From assembly GCA_029717555.1 (NCBI GenBank), contig JAMDHS010000032.1, positions 157,507-221,506 of the forward strand: a stretch of 64,000 bases of DNA. The letters are read 5' to 3'. Below, in pieces: positions 1 to 10,307 of the stretch. Position 1 is the stretch's first letter; each line of letters opens with the position of its first letter. A program made the translations under genes and the position numbers. The notes below the pieces were generated by a model. That model was not told the DNA's origin. It saw only the letters and a list, made by a program, of their open reading frames with translations, and made no database searches. This DNA comes from Peribolospora baueri. Lineage: Eukaryota > Basidiomycota > Peribolosporomycetes > Peribolosporales > Peribolosporaceae.

Positions 1-1839
1 GAGGCCGACGAAGGCAAGTCTCTGCGACGCTCAGAAATGGGGCTACGAGCGGACAAGGGATGACGGCTTGCTCACATTGTTTTCATCCACAGGATCAACG
101 CAAGGCGTTCTTTTCCGAGCTGCTCTCCCACATCGAGCGTCCTCCCGACCAATTCCCCGACGCGGTGCCGAGAAAGCGTCGCTTGCTCGAAGAGCTGCCC
201 AAGGCCCCACCACGCCCGCCGCGCATGCCGAGCAAAGAGGAGCTGCAGCAGCAAGAGGAGAGCGACGCGCGTCTGTTCGAGTATCTAAAGTTCAGACTGA
301 ACATCGTCTTCAACGAGCTGAAGAAGAAAGCGCACAAGTTCAGGAAGAGCATCTTGGTGAGTGGAATCGGGGGCCTCGGGATTCAATTCGTAAGAAAGAG
401 CTATGTGCTGACCCGATTTCTCTGTTTCGTAGGAGGACATGGACTTTGACAATCCGAGTTTTGTGGTTGAACGCAAAGGAGAAGAGGTCATCATCACCGT
501 CCACCCTCCCGCGCAGCCCCCAGCGAAGACTACGGGCCCAGCGGGGACTACGGACCCAGCGGAGGTTACCGGCCCAGCGGGGACTACGGGCCCAGCGGAG
601 GTTACCGGCCCGAATGGGGAGAACGGGGAGACCGTTGTGATGCTTGATTTGCCTGAGCGGGCTTCCACCGTTACGGCCACCGCCGAAACCGCACTCAATG
701 GCGATGTAGTCGTTCAAGCGGAGGCTACCGTTCAGGAGGGGGCCATCGCTGCTGCTCCTCCATCTCAGACGCAGCCGGGACCGAACGGCGTCTCTGCCCA
801 TCCCACCACCCCTCCGCCAGGAACAGTACCACAGTATCAACCACAGGTTCACACAATGTACGACGTCGACCTGGAGAAGATGCACCGCAAGCTGTACGAC
901 AGCGCGTACTTGACCGTCGAAGCGTTCTTACAGGACCTGGACAAGATCGTGACCAACGCCACCATCTTTGTCGGCGATGGAGAGGGGACCGACGTGGAGC
1001 TACTGCTCAAGGCGCAGGCGATGCGCACCAACGCCAACATACTGGTCGACCAGAACTTTGAGCTAGCCTTCCGCCAGGAATGCCAGCGCATGGCCGAGAG
1101 GCAGGCACAACGCATGGCAGCCAAGAAGGCAGCGAGAAAGCGAGCAAAAGAGGAAGCGGCCGCAGCAGCACTACCTCACAAACCGGCCGGCACACGTCAT
1201 AGCGCGCGCAACAGCGGCGAGGCTCCAGAGTTTTCGTTGCAGGACCCTCTGTTGGTGGAGCGCGAGAACAAGCGACTGAAGCGCAGCTCCGTGGAGGCAA
1301 GCTCAGATGACGCAGAGTCGGAGGGCTTGCGAAAGCGGGCGAGGACTGAGAATTCTGTCGAGCCGCAACTACCGGCTGCCTCCATTGGCAGTCAAGTCCA
1401 GAGCCACTCTCCTGGTACATCGGGGCCTCTATTCGTCTCGATGAACGCCGAGTCTGCAGCGACGACGTCGTCGAGCGAAAACTATCAGCCTGGCCCGCCG
1501 CCGGTGTTGGACGAAACGGGCGGCGTGGCCGTCGCGGAGCAGGTCGGATCCGTTCTCGATCCTGCTCAGCCGTCGGCGCCTTCTCCGCCATTGCACCCCG
1601 CTTTCAACCTTTCCCCTCACGTTCTTGCAGAGCTGACCTCTCTCTTGGTCGAGTCGACGGATGATCTGACGGTCGAAGAGCTGGAGCAGCTCCGGGCGGC
1701 TTCATTCGACATGGTGTGGCATCATCGGAGCGAGTGGGATCGCGATGGGCTCGTGAGGCGGCTCGTCGAGCTGTCTACCGAGTTTTTGGACCAGGTCAGG
1801 GAGGACAGGAGGAGTCGTACGGCTTTGGCGGATGAATGA
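1..1839 (+). CDS. Yta7/ATAD2 (Abo1)-type AAA-ATPase, C-terminal part with bromodomain; 5' end outside window
   Basis: Only the C-terminal part is present. Exons seen: 93-356 and 433-1839, both phase 0, separated by a GTGAGT...GTAG intron of 76 nt. Positions 14-92 read as another intron ending CACAG; its donor may be the GC-type GCAAGT at 14. The first exon carries the region after the AAA domains that is typical of ATAD2/Yta7 (FF..LL....RPP, then LEELPKAPPRPP, then a charged helix). The bromodomain begins there and continues at about 856-1080 (YDVDLEKMHRKLYD, VEAFLQDLDKIVTNA). A Pro/Thr-rich insert with tandem TTGPAG/AEVTGP repeats separates the two parts. A basic helix and an acidic/Ser-rich tail follow. 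Family members act on chromatin as nucleosome or histone H3-H4 handling ATPases. The catalytic AAA modules cannot be judged because they lie upstream of base 1. Confidence 0.85.
527..613 (+). repeat. Tandem repeat coding TTGPAG/AEVTGP units
   Basis: Alternating 16-24 bp units (actacgggcccagcgg / gttaccggcccagcgg) repeat in frame inside the Yta7-like gene and give a Thr-Gly-Pro-Ala-rich linker within the bromodomain region. Confidence 0.8.
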
Positions 1840-3671
1840 AGTCGACATGGTCGTCGTCGTTCTCGTCGAGAGGTGCTCCGCTCATCACGCCGGTAAATAC
1901 CATCTGTCTCTCTGTATCTACGTCATCTCTCGCTGTCATCGTTAGCCAGATTTTCCTTTTTATCCTCAGTCCTAGTCCAAATCCGCGTCTTCTCTTAGTC
2001 TTCCCGTCCCCCTTGTACACCTTGGCCAGTTCCCGTCCTCGTCCTCTCTTAGTCCGGGGGCGTTGCCCGCCTTGCTTTGAACAGTCGGAAGGGGCACCGA
2101 GAGGAGGGAAGAAATGAGGCAGAGTCGTCGATTGAGGACCAAGTTGAGAGGCGCGAAGCTCTGCGAGCCGTTCGGGAAACGGGTACAGGCGAGGGCAATA
2201 TCTGCCCTGCCGACTGCCAGTACAAACAGCGGCGCCCGTGGAAGCTAAAGGCCGAAGGAGCGTGGGTTACTACTGATGGACCTGGGAAGAGAAGGGGGAG
2301 TGCGTGACTGGAGAGAGGAGGTGGACGCAAGCCGGGGCGGCGACTGACTTCTGGACGGAACCGATGTTCGCACATGGATTGATTGGATGGGAGAGCCTGG
2401 GATCGGATCGGATCGCACGCCTCTTATCGACTGACATGATAAGCGTCGTCGTTGATCCGCGCAGTTCACGAATGACGCCGAGACCGCTAACAGGCGTAAC
2501 TGTCTCGGACCGCGAACGAGCCAAGCTGTCCGTCGCGTCCGCCTCGGATGGATGCCCACGAAGACTCGCGCTGGACTTGGGGGGGGCAGGCACTCGCAAA
2601 ACCTGCGGTCGGCCTTCGGGTCTGGGATCGATCGATCGTTCGTTATCTGCTGATATGATGTGCTCGCTCTCCTTCGCGAACAAAAAAAAAAAAAAAGCCG
2701 GCCCCGGCTCGGCTTCGGCTTCGGCTTTGGCTTTGGATTTGGATTTGGATTTGGGTTGGTGCGCACGACGCGTGGGCGTATGTGACGCATGTAACGTATG
2801 CAACATATGTAATGCGTGTATATGTATGTATGCATTATGCCGGCGGGGACGGCGTAGGTTTGTTTGTGTCCCACGGCCATCAACGCAAAATGAAATGAAA
2901 TGGAGATGAAACAAATATGAAGACGATCAGATCATGGACGACCAGTACAGTACAGTCAAAAAAGTAGGGATGGATAGACAATCTTATCCGTCCGTCCCTC
3001 TTCGCGCTTGGACGCAACGTCGTCGTCGTCGTCGTCATCACTGACCGTGGACACTGCACTCTCGTCGGCGCCGGTGGATAGATGGACAGATGAGCAGGTC
3101 GCTGGCAGAACCAACGGCAACGGCGTTCGGAGCAGGGAGACGAGTCGCCGAGAGAGTCGATTCGCGCAAAAAGTGGAAAAAAAAAGAAAACACCGACGCG
3201 AAGGAGGCGCCCTCTACTATTTTTTTTGGTGGTGGGGAGGGTAGTACAACAAATACAAGGGGCGGGCCGGGCGATCTGGGCGTCGTGTACGAGGCCTGGG
3301 CGTGTAGATAGCACGAGAGCAGGCGAGCAGGCGGCGAGCGAGCGAGCGGGAGGGTGGGTGGGTGGGGCGTGGCGGGAGAGGGGAGAACTGGTACAAGCAA
3401 GCGGAAATGGAAAAGGGGCAGGCGCCGCGAAAAGGAGAAAGGCGGGGGGAAGGACCATGAGGGATGTCCACCACGAAGGAAAGAAAACAACAACAAAACG
3501 CGACCGTGACAGGGAGAAAAGAAGAAAATTGTCTATCTATGTGTCTGCATCTAATAACACTCCAAGCAAGCGGGGTATATATCTACTCTCCTTCCCCTCA
3601 CCGCCGTCAAATGCAGCCGCCACGCCACGGGCTATGGAAGGAAGGAAGGAGAGGCAGCACTCCACTGTCCA
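1840..3671. other. Convergent intergenic region, no gene supported
   Basis: The segment lies between the stops of the Yta7-like gene (+) and the C2H2 gene (-), so it holds both 3' ends. Several overlapping open frames on both strands are compositionally biased and show no domain. It contains an A15 run near 2682-2696, an interrupted hexanucleotide tract (ggcttc/ggcttt/ggattt) at about 2706-2760, a TATG/CATG-rich patch at 2775-2840, and small GTC and GC-rich runs. I see nothing coding. Confidence 0.6.
2706..2760 (+). repeat. Degenerating hexanucleotide repeat (GGCTTC -> GGCTTT -> GGATTT)
   Basis: Consecutive 6-bp units change stepwise along the array, from GGCTTC through GGCTTT to GGATTT, ending in GGGTTGG. 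It lies in the 3' intergenic region. Confidence 0.8.
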
Positions 3672-5024
3672 TCAGCGCCCCGGCCTCGGCGGCGGCGGCG
3701 ACCCCGATTCGTCGACCAAGAGCGCGGTGAGCTCATCGAGAAAGGCCGGAAAGAGCTGATAAGGCGGGTACTGGGGGTGATGTTCGGGATGTGGGTGCGA
3801 CGGCGGCGGCGGCGGCGACAGGTGTGGAGGAAGCGACTGTGGTTGTTGGGCGTCGTGTTGCAGCGAGGACTCGAAGGAGTGCTGCATCTCTGGTGAGATC
3901 TGTTCCGTCGAGCTGCTTCCCCACGCCGATGGGAGTTGCTCGAACCGTTGCACATCAGGCGAGACGTGTCCGACGGGCGTGGGCGTAGAAAGGCTGGAGG
4001 TGGAGAGAGTGGAGGTGGACGAAAGTGGGGCCATACCAGAAGGAGAATACGTGGGAGGTACATCATGACCTCCTCCTGATTGAGCGAGCAGAGCGACAAA
4101 GTCGACAGGGAAGTGTGAGGGTGAATCGACGACGGGCGACTCGACGACGCCGTCGCTGCCGCCGACACTACCGGAAAAGGAGTAGGAGTGCGAAGGCAGC
4201 TCGATGTCGGTCCTTCCCGGAAACGAATAGGAGAGCATCATTGGCTCGGAGCCGGCGAGTTGGGAGGGGGCCGAGATGGCCGTGAGCTGGTAGGAAGGGT
4301 GGGAGGTGACTGCGCCCGTGGCAGGGACGTAGGTGTAGGCGAGCGGCTCAGCGGAATAAGGGAGGCCGTAGTAAGGAGCGGTGGAGGGGCCATATTCGGA
4401 ATAGGTGAAGGCGCGAGAGGGTCGGGTCATAGGCCGGGAAATAGGCACGCTGGAAGGTACGACGTAGGAACGGGAGGCGGGCACGTTGGAAGGCACCACG
4501 TAATTGGGTATGGTGGAGGCGGACATGGTCGAAGGCGGTATGGTGGACCAGGGGTGACCACCCCCAGGAGGCGCAGAGGGCGTGCAAGTAAGAAAAGGCG
4601 CCGACGAGTCCCCGGCGGAGGTGTTGGCCATGCCGCCGGAAGCTCCGACGTTCGAAGACGGGCCGGCTACGGGAGAAGAGGGGGGCGAGGAGCCGGAAGC
4701 GGACGCAGAGTTGCTCGAGGCGGCCGCGGCCTCCTTGGCCTTTTCCTTTCCCTTGCGACCCTTCCCTAGCCTGCCGATCCTGGACGCGCAGTGTGCCGTA
4801 TGCCGATTGAGGAGGTCGCTGAAGCGAGACGAGAAGCCGAAAGAGCAGACGCAACGAGAAGCCAAAAGAGCAGACACAAAGACGTGAGTCGGACACGACT
4901 CGACGTCCAGACCTCGAACGGTCAAACCAGCTCACCTCCGAGAGAAGCCTTTGGTGCATGTCAGACACTTGTAAGGCTTGTCTCCGGTGTCTGGACGACG
5001 GCGGAGTAAAAAAAAAAAAAACGA

Positions 5025-5083
<59 letters not shown>

Positions 5084-5249
5084 CTGTGTGAGACCCAACG
5101 TCTTGACGATCCTTTCTCCACCTCCCTTCCCTCCGATCGACCTCTACTGCCCTTATCCACAGCTCTTGCTCGCTCGCTGCCTTTTCCCCACGGCTCCGAC
5201 CACGTTCCCACAAAGCCGTTCAACGTCGCGCCGAACACGACCGACGTCG

Positions 5250-5301
<52 letters not shown>

Positions 5302-5414
5302 CCGCGGCCCCCACCCGCCAGTCATGCAAACTCACGAGATCGCATGTGCCGCGCGACATGCTGCTGCCGCGTAAACGTGGCTGGGCAGACGGGACATTTA
5401 TGCATGCCGACCAT
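3672..5414 (-). CDS. Two-finger C2H2/C2HC zinc-finger transcription factor
   Basis: Exons (minus): 5336-5414, 4936-4990, 3672-4818; 426 aa from the ATG at 5414. The frame stays open upstream to 5588 but only with a GTG, so an upstream exon is possible. Joining exons 1 and 2 restores a perfect inter-finger linker, HTGDKPY. Finger 1 is C-x2-C-x12-H-x3-H (CPVC...H). Finger 2 ends FSRSDLLNRHTAHC, giving a C-x2-C-x12-H-x3-C pattern common in fungal regulators. A basic patch (GRLGKGRKGKEKAKE), which may be nuclear-targeting, follows. The remaining ~340 residues are Ser/Pro/Tyr-rich and disordered, as in activation regions. Nuclear DNA binding is expected; the target genes are unknown. Intron 1 is 345 nt, much longer than others here, and holds two microsatellites. 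Confidence 0.8.
5023..5083 (+). repeat. (GAAA)n microsatellite, about 15 units
   Basis: An uninterrupted GAAA repeat follows an A14 run (5008-5021). It lies in intron 1 of the C2H2 gene, close to the acceptor at 4991-4993 on the minus strand, so in the transcript it forms part of a long U/C-rich tract before the splice site. Confidence 0.95.
5250..5299 (+). repeat. Poly(C) run of 50 (poly(G) in the sense of the C2H2 gene)
   Basis: Fifty consecutive C residues, followed by GGCCGCGG. The tract lies within the first intron of the C2H2 gene, 36 nt downstream of the donor. The true length may differ because such runs are hard to sequence. Confidence 0.9.
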
Positions 5415-7534
5415 GGTTGATTGGTCTTTTCGGAGAGGTCGTATGAATTTCGACCAGAGAGGAAGAGGTGATCGACTGGAGGGAGGGAGACGGGGACGAA
5501 TCGGCGGCGCCGAACGACCAAGGCCGGAGGGGGCCGACCCGTCGGAGGAAGGGGGAATGGAGAGGGGGGGAGGAAGGGAGTTCGCCACGCGCTGTTGAGG
5601 CGCGGTGGGATGGCAGCGGTGTCGGGAGGGTGATCGATGGCGCGACGGGTGGAGGTGGAGAGGCGGTGGAAAGGTGGAGCGGGTCAGCTTAAGTACAGAG
5701 TGGGGCGACGGACTGGTGAAGAGACGTTATCTGGTGTGTCGAAGGGGTCCAGCGACTGAAGCCGCGCGAATAAGTCCGGATCGAGGAGAGGGCCCTGATA
5801 GAAGGGCCGAAGCCGGCGGCGGCGTGAAGAAGGCAAAATGGACGGGGCACGGGTAGGAAGGTATGGAGAGTAGGAGGAAGAGTAGGACCGGCGGACGCAG
5901 CGGCTTCAAGCCGATGACGACACTTGAGCCGGGACGACCGACTAGTCGTGCCGTGGGATCTGCCGCACAGGCGGGCCGAACTGGGCCGTTCGTTACGGTT
6001 ACGTCAAGCGGCGACGGAAGAGTAGGGGCGGCAAGGCAAGGCGAGCGAGCGAGCGAGCGAGTGCGAGCGCGAGCGTCGTCCGACGTCCGACCACCTTCCC
6101 TCCGTCCTTCCTTCCTCGATCCCTGCGTCACGCCGCGGGCGGCCCACGCGCTGCTTCGTTCGCTGCCGCGGGGCCCGACTGGGTCGGGTCAGCTTGCGCT
6201 GCTTGTGGAAGGACGGGCACCTGGTCTGGTATCGCGTGATCAGTTAAGGGTAGGACAGTTAGGACGGCGGAAGGGGAGGCAAGTTTGCCCAGAAGGAGTG
6301 GCCGCGACGAGGGCTGGCGGGGGCTAGAGCTAGCGTAGGCACGTAAGTCGAGCCGCATCGAGAGGAGGACAGGATGGACGGAAGGACGAGTGAGGCCGTG
6401 CCGCGGACGGGCGGGCGAAGGCAGAGAAGAGGAGACGGGCGTCAAGGGGACTAAAAACGAGGGTGGTGGGCAGAAGGAGGAGGCGGAGGAGGAGGAAGGA
6501 CGACGTTGCGGGGAGAGACGGGGTGCGGTGGTGATAGATGGACCTGCTGATCAGCCGGGCGGCGTAGAGTTAGCATTAACAAGAGCAAGAGCCGCTTGTT
6601 TGGTTTGGCTCTGTTTGCTCGGTCGCCACCGCCGTCGGATCCGACTTGCTCGAGCGACCGCCACGGGACGGCGCCGAGCGCGGATACATAGCAAGAGGCC
6701 ACGAGCAAGGCAGGGCAAAACGAAGCGACGGCACAAGGGTCGCGACGATAAGGACGGAGATGCGACGGCGACGCGGAGGCGGACCATGTATGTCCCCGGC
6801 GCCGACCATCGTCGGCCGAACCGACGCGAACGGAGCGGTTCAACCGCGGACGGCGGAGCGGTAGCGATCGAACGGAGGGCGACCCGTGCAAGCAAGTTGC
6901 AGTTGGCGATAGTCGGGCGACAGGAGACGGACAGAGTAGAGCAGAGCAACGAGCGATAGAACCAAGGGACACAACCACATGGTCAGTCGGCCCGGCGCTA
7001 AAACGTCGTAGGACCGGAAGAGCAGAGTAGGACCCGATGCCGACGCACGTCTGTCCCACTTACGCACCGATACGCAGACACGACAGGTTGCACACGGGGG
7101 AACAAGAGGAAGACCGACGATGGGCGTCAAGGCTACGGCGCGGATGTCGTGGAGGCGCCGAGGAAGAGGGCGCGCAGGGACGGACGGAGGAGGGATGCAG
7201 GCGGGCGACGACCGGGTTGATCAAAGTCGTCGAAAAAGGGACGCCTCCAAGCGGGGTCCAACGATCACCGCTCGGCGCCGAATACGACGGCGGACGAGGG
7301 CGTCCGTGCGCCCGGTGTCCGTCTGTCAGAGCCTCCGTCGACGTCGCAGCAGGCAGGCAGGCGGTCGATAAGGACGTGGGCGGCGGATGGTGTCATCCTC
7401 ATCCGCCCACACGAGCGTCGCCAGAGGTCAGCCGAAGGAGGGAGCAACCTTCGGCGCGGTCCGACCAGCGAGCGTCGACGAGCTTTCCTCTCTGGGACGC
7501 ATACGTAGCGGCAGGCAGATGGACGGCATATACA

Positions 7535-7569
7535 TCCGTCCGTCCGTCCGTCCGTCCGTCCGTCCGTCC
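7535..7569 (+). repeat. (CCGT)n microsatellite
   Basis: About eight TCCG units in a row, flanked by non-repetitive GC-rich DNA. Confidence 0.9.
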
Positions 7570-9422
7570 ACACACGACACACACAGATGTAAGCAGTGAG
7601 AGCCGCTGCCTCGTCACGGCTAGACAGTCTGCAGAGACGAGAGCTTTCGCCATGTTCGCAGTGGTAGGCTAGAGGGACCGACGCCGATCGATCATGGACG
7701 TACACCCGGCCCGTTCACTCGGCCCCCCCGGCCCCCCTTGGCCTTGGCCGGTCGTTGGAACCAAGGGCTGGCAGTACCCGGTTGACAAAGGTGCCAAGGA
7801 CAGGTCGATCCGAAACCTCGGGACTATCTATCTATCCCCCACCCGGTTCGTTTCCCCCCGCTTTCCCTCGACGGGCGGCGGCGACGCGCGCCTACCTCGT
7901 CCGTCTGTCTGACCCCCCTCTTGTGTCTCCGGGTCGGACGGCCTTCTCAGACAGGCGAGGCGACGAGCAGGGGCGAAGCAGGCCGGGAGCTCGGCGATCG
8001 CGAAGAGGACGAAGGGAGGGGAGGGGACGAATATCCGGTCTGTTTTACACATCGCCGACGTTGCTAGCTGACTAGCGTACCCCCTCCCTCCCTTGCCGTT
8101 GTCTTCTTCTTGCCTTGGGCGCAGTGAACGCCGGTCGGTCGTCCTTCCCGGCGGCTGCGGCTGCCCTCAGCGGCCCTGGGTGTAATCACGTCCTCCGTCC
8201 CTCAGCCCTCGACTGCGGCGGCGCCCGGCCGCCCGTGTTAGTTAGGGGGCCATCCGCTGGCCTTGCTGGCTTGCATACAGCTGCCCACCTAGCTACTGGA
8301 GCTAGCTAGCTAAGCCCGCTGAGCGCCCGCTGAGCGCCCCCAGCACCCACCCGCTCGGTTCTAACTAGGCTCGACCTCGTCAGCAGCCGCCCCCCGCCCG
8401 GCCGTCTTGGCTAACTACTGTAGTCCGTCACGTCTTCTGCTTAGTTGGCGCTCTACGTACGTCGCCCGCCCCCCCGCCCGCCTGCCGAACTCGGCGCTGT
8501 GGATCGATGGATGGACGCCCTCACGCCGATATCCGCCGGCTCCACGCGGAAGGCGGGACGCGACCGCGTTATGGGCGCCGTCGAGGGCGCCGTCGAGGGC
8601 GCAGCAGAGGGACGGCGGAGGCGTGCCCCCGTGTGAGCGCATAGGCGCTCGTGGTGGTCACCTGCTGTTCAGATGGGGCAGCCAGGAGCGACGCGAGCGG
8701 CGAGGAACGCTCGGTCGTCGATCACTGTTTTTTCCACACTCCTCGTTCCGCACGATCGATCGATTCATGCGCTCCATCAGGGTCGCGGCCCGCAGGGACT
8801 TGGGTGTGTGCATGAGATCACGTCTTTCGACGGAACGTTAGGCGGCCAGGGGGGGCGTAGAAGATACAGCGCGAGAGGCGAGAGAGAGAGCGAGGAGGAG
8901 GAGAGCTGGTCAGAGTACACGGACAGCGACAACCCCGGCGCTGCGGCCGACGTTGGTCAAACAGGCAACCCTAATGCTTTTTTTTGGCCCTCGTTCGTGG
9001 GACGGGGCGCACACTTACAGTCAGTCGCCGACGTTCCGCGTATTCGGCCCCTTCGAAGGCGCTTCCGTCTCGAAGCGCTCGCCAAGCATGTGCTTCGAGC
9101 CCTGGAATCGATACATCGATAACTCATATCCTGCCAGGAATCTTCGCCGTCTAGCTTTTTAGTCGTGTCCTCGACGCACCGCGCCGCGGGCCCGCTCGCG
9201 GCTTTGCTCTCTGACGTCTTCCATTACTCTCCGGGGCCCGTCGCGCCCTCTGCGCCGCCGCTCGCGTGCCTCGCTCTGAGACCCGACTCGCCTGGCTGCC
9301 GTCCCCCGTCCCGCGCGCACAGTCAAGTGTTGTCTGTCAGACGAGGCGAATCCCGATCAGACACGCAGTCACTCGCTGCAACGGCACCTTGGTCGTGTCA
9401 GCGACGGCGAACGCGAAGCGCC

Positions 9423-9423
<1 letters not shown>

Positions 9424-9453
<30 letters not shown>
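9424..9453 (+). repeat. (GACA)n microsatellite
   Basis: Seven AGAC units in tandem. A short CATA repeat (9519-9537) follows 66 bp later. Confidence 0.9.
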
Positions 9454-9454
<1 letters not shown>

Positions 9455-10307
9455 CCTTGTGTCGTTGACACACCCTCTATTACTTACCCGCGCCCCGTTC
9501 AGACACGCACGCAATCGGCATACATACATACATACAGTTCGGGTGCGCCTCCTCGAGGCGGGAGCTGACGTTCTGCAAGAAATCCCTCGGGACGGCCGGC
9601 CCAACCCAACAACGTGGAGTCAACGCTTTTTCCCAACGACGCCCGCGTGTCTCGTCGCCGACTTGCCCGACGTACCCGGCGTGCCCGCATGTCTGAGCAG
9701 ACCACTGTACCCGATCCAATGCCGAAACGAAATTAGTCAAATCGAAAACGGTCCCCCAAGTCACGCGGTTCAGCTTCCTCGACACGCGCTTAGCAATGTC
9801 TTCCGCCCGCTTCGGTCCTTTCGGCCGCCCCCTGTCAAGGTTTGCTATACGGTCCGATCCGATCCCATGCCACGCACGCGCCTGGGACGGGACTTGTGGT
9901 GGTGACGTTGCCCATGTCCTTGCCTCCGCGTCTGTGCTTCTTCTTTCTCTACGCCGCCTCGAAGCTCGCGGGAAGAAGAAGAAGAAGAAGAAGGGAGAGA
10001 CGGGCGGCGTCCATCTAGAGGATCTCCAGGTATCTGCCGCAAGGACGGCCCAACGCTCGTTGTCCCCCACGGCCACCGCTCCTCCGATCTCTTCCCGTTG
10101 CTCTTCACCTCGTGGCTCACTCACGCCTTAGCGCGCGAAGAAGGAGAATCTAAGTCCGGCCCGAGAGAAAGAAGAACATGTCGCGTTTCAGTCCAACCAC
10201 TAGCGTACCTACACGAGTCAATCAAGGCCCTCCATTTCCCGTCTTTCTCTCTTCTTATCCATCGATTCTTGAAAAATTTCCTTGAGACGGTATCATCGGT
10301 GACCCAT

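Larger units (their letters stand above)
5415..10307. other. Gene-poor 4.9-kb region upstream of the C2H2 gene
   Basis: No open frame here shows a domain, a convincing splice structure or codon bias unlike that of its antisense shadow. The region is GC-rich and dotted with tetranucleotide microsatellites: GAGC near 6041-6069, CCGT at 7535-7569, GACA at 9424-9453, CATA at 9519-9537. There are also local duplications: GCCCGCTGAGC twice near 8310-8335, and a GGGCGCCGTCGA repeat at 8571-8605. It could hold the long promoter of the C2H2 regulator, non-coding transcripts, or the 3' end region of the NADH pyrophosphatase gene near 10.1-10.3 kb. Confidence 0.6.

Noticed and set aside
2245-2914. Open frames of about 200 aa on both strands
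   Set aside because: Overlapping on opposite strands, composed of simple repeats, with no domain or splice support.
5415-5588. N-terminal extension of the C2H2 protein starting at 5588
   Set aside because: The frame is open, but position 5588 is GTG, not ATG; the first ATG in frame is 5414.
7037-7110. Peptide RRHDRLHTGEQ on the + strand, like the second half of a C2H2 finger
   Set aside because: No C-x2-C pair at the right distance, no convincing upstream exon, and the following frame is featureless. Probably chance, though an acceptor (ATACGCAG) lies just before it.
9165-9905. 246-aa open frame
   Set aside because: Arg/Pro/Ser-rich with no domain, overlaps an equal-sized antisense frame, and spans microsatellites.
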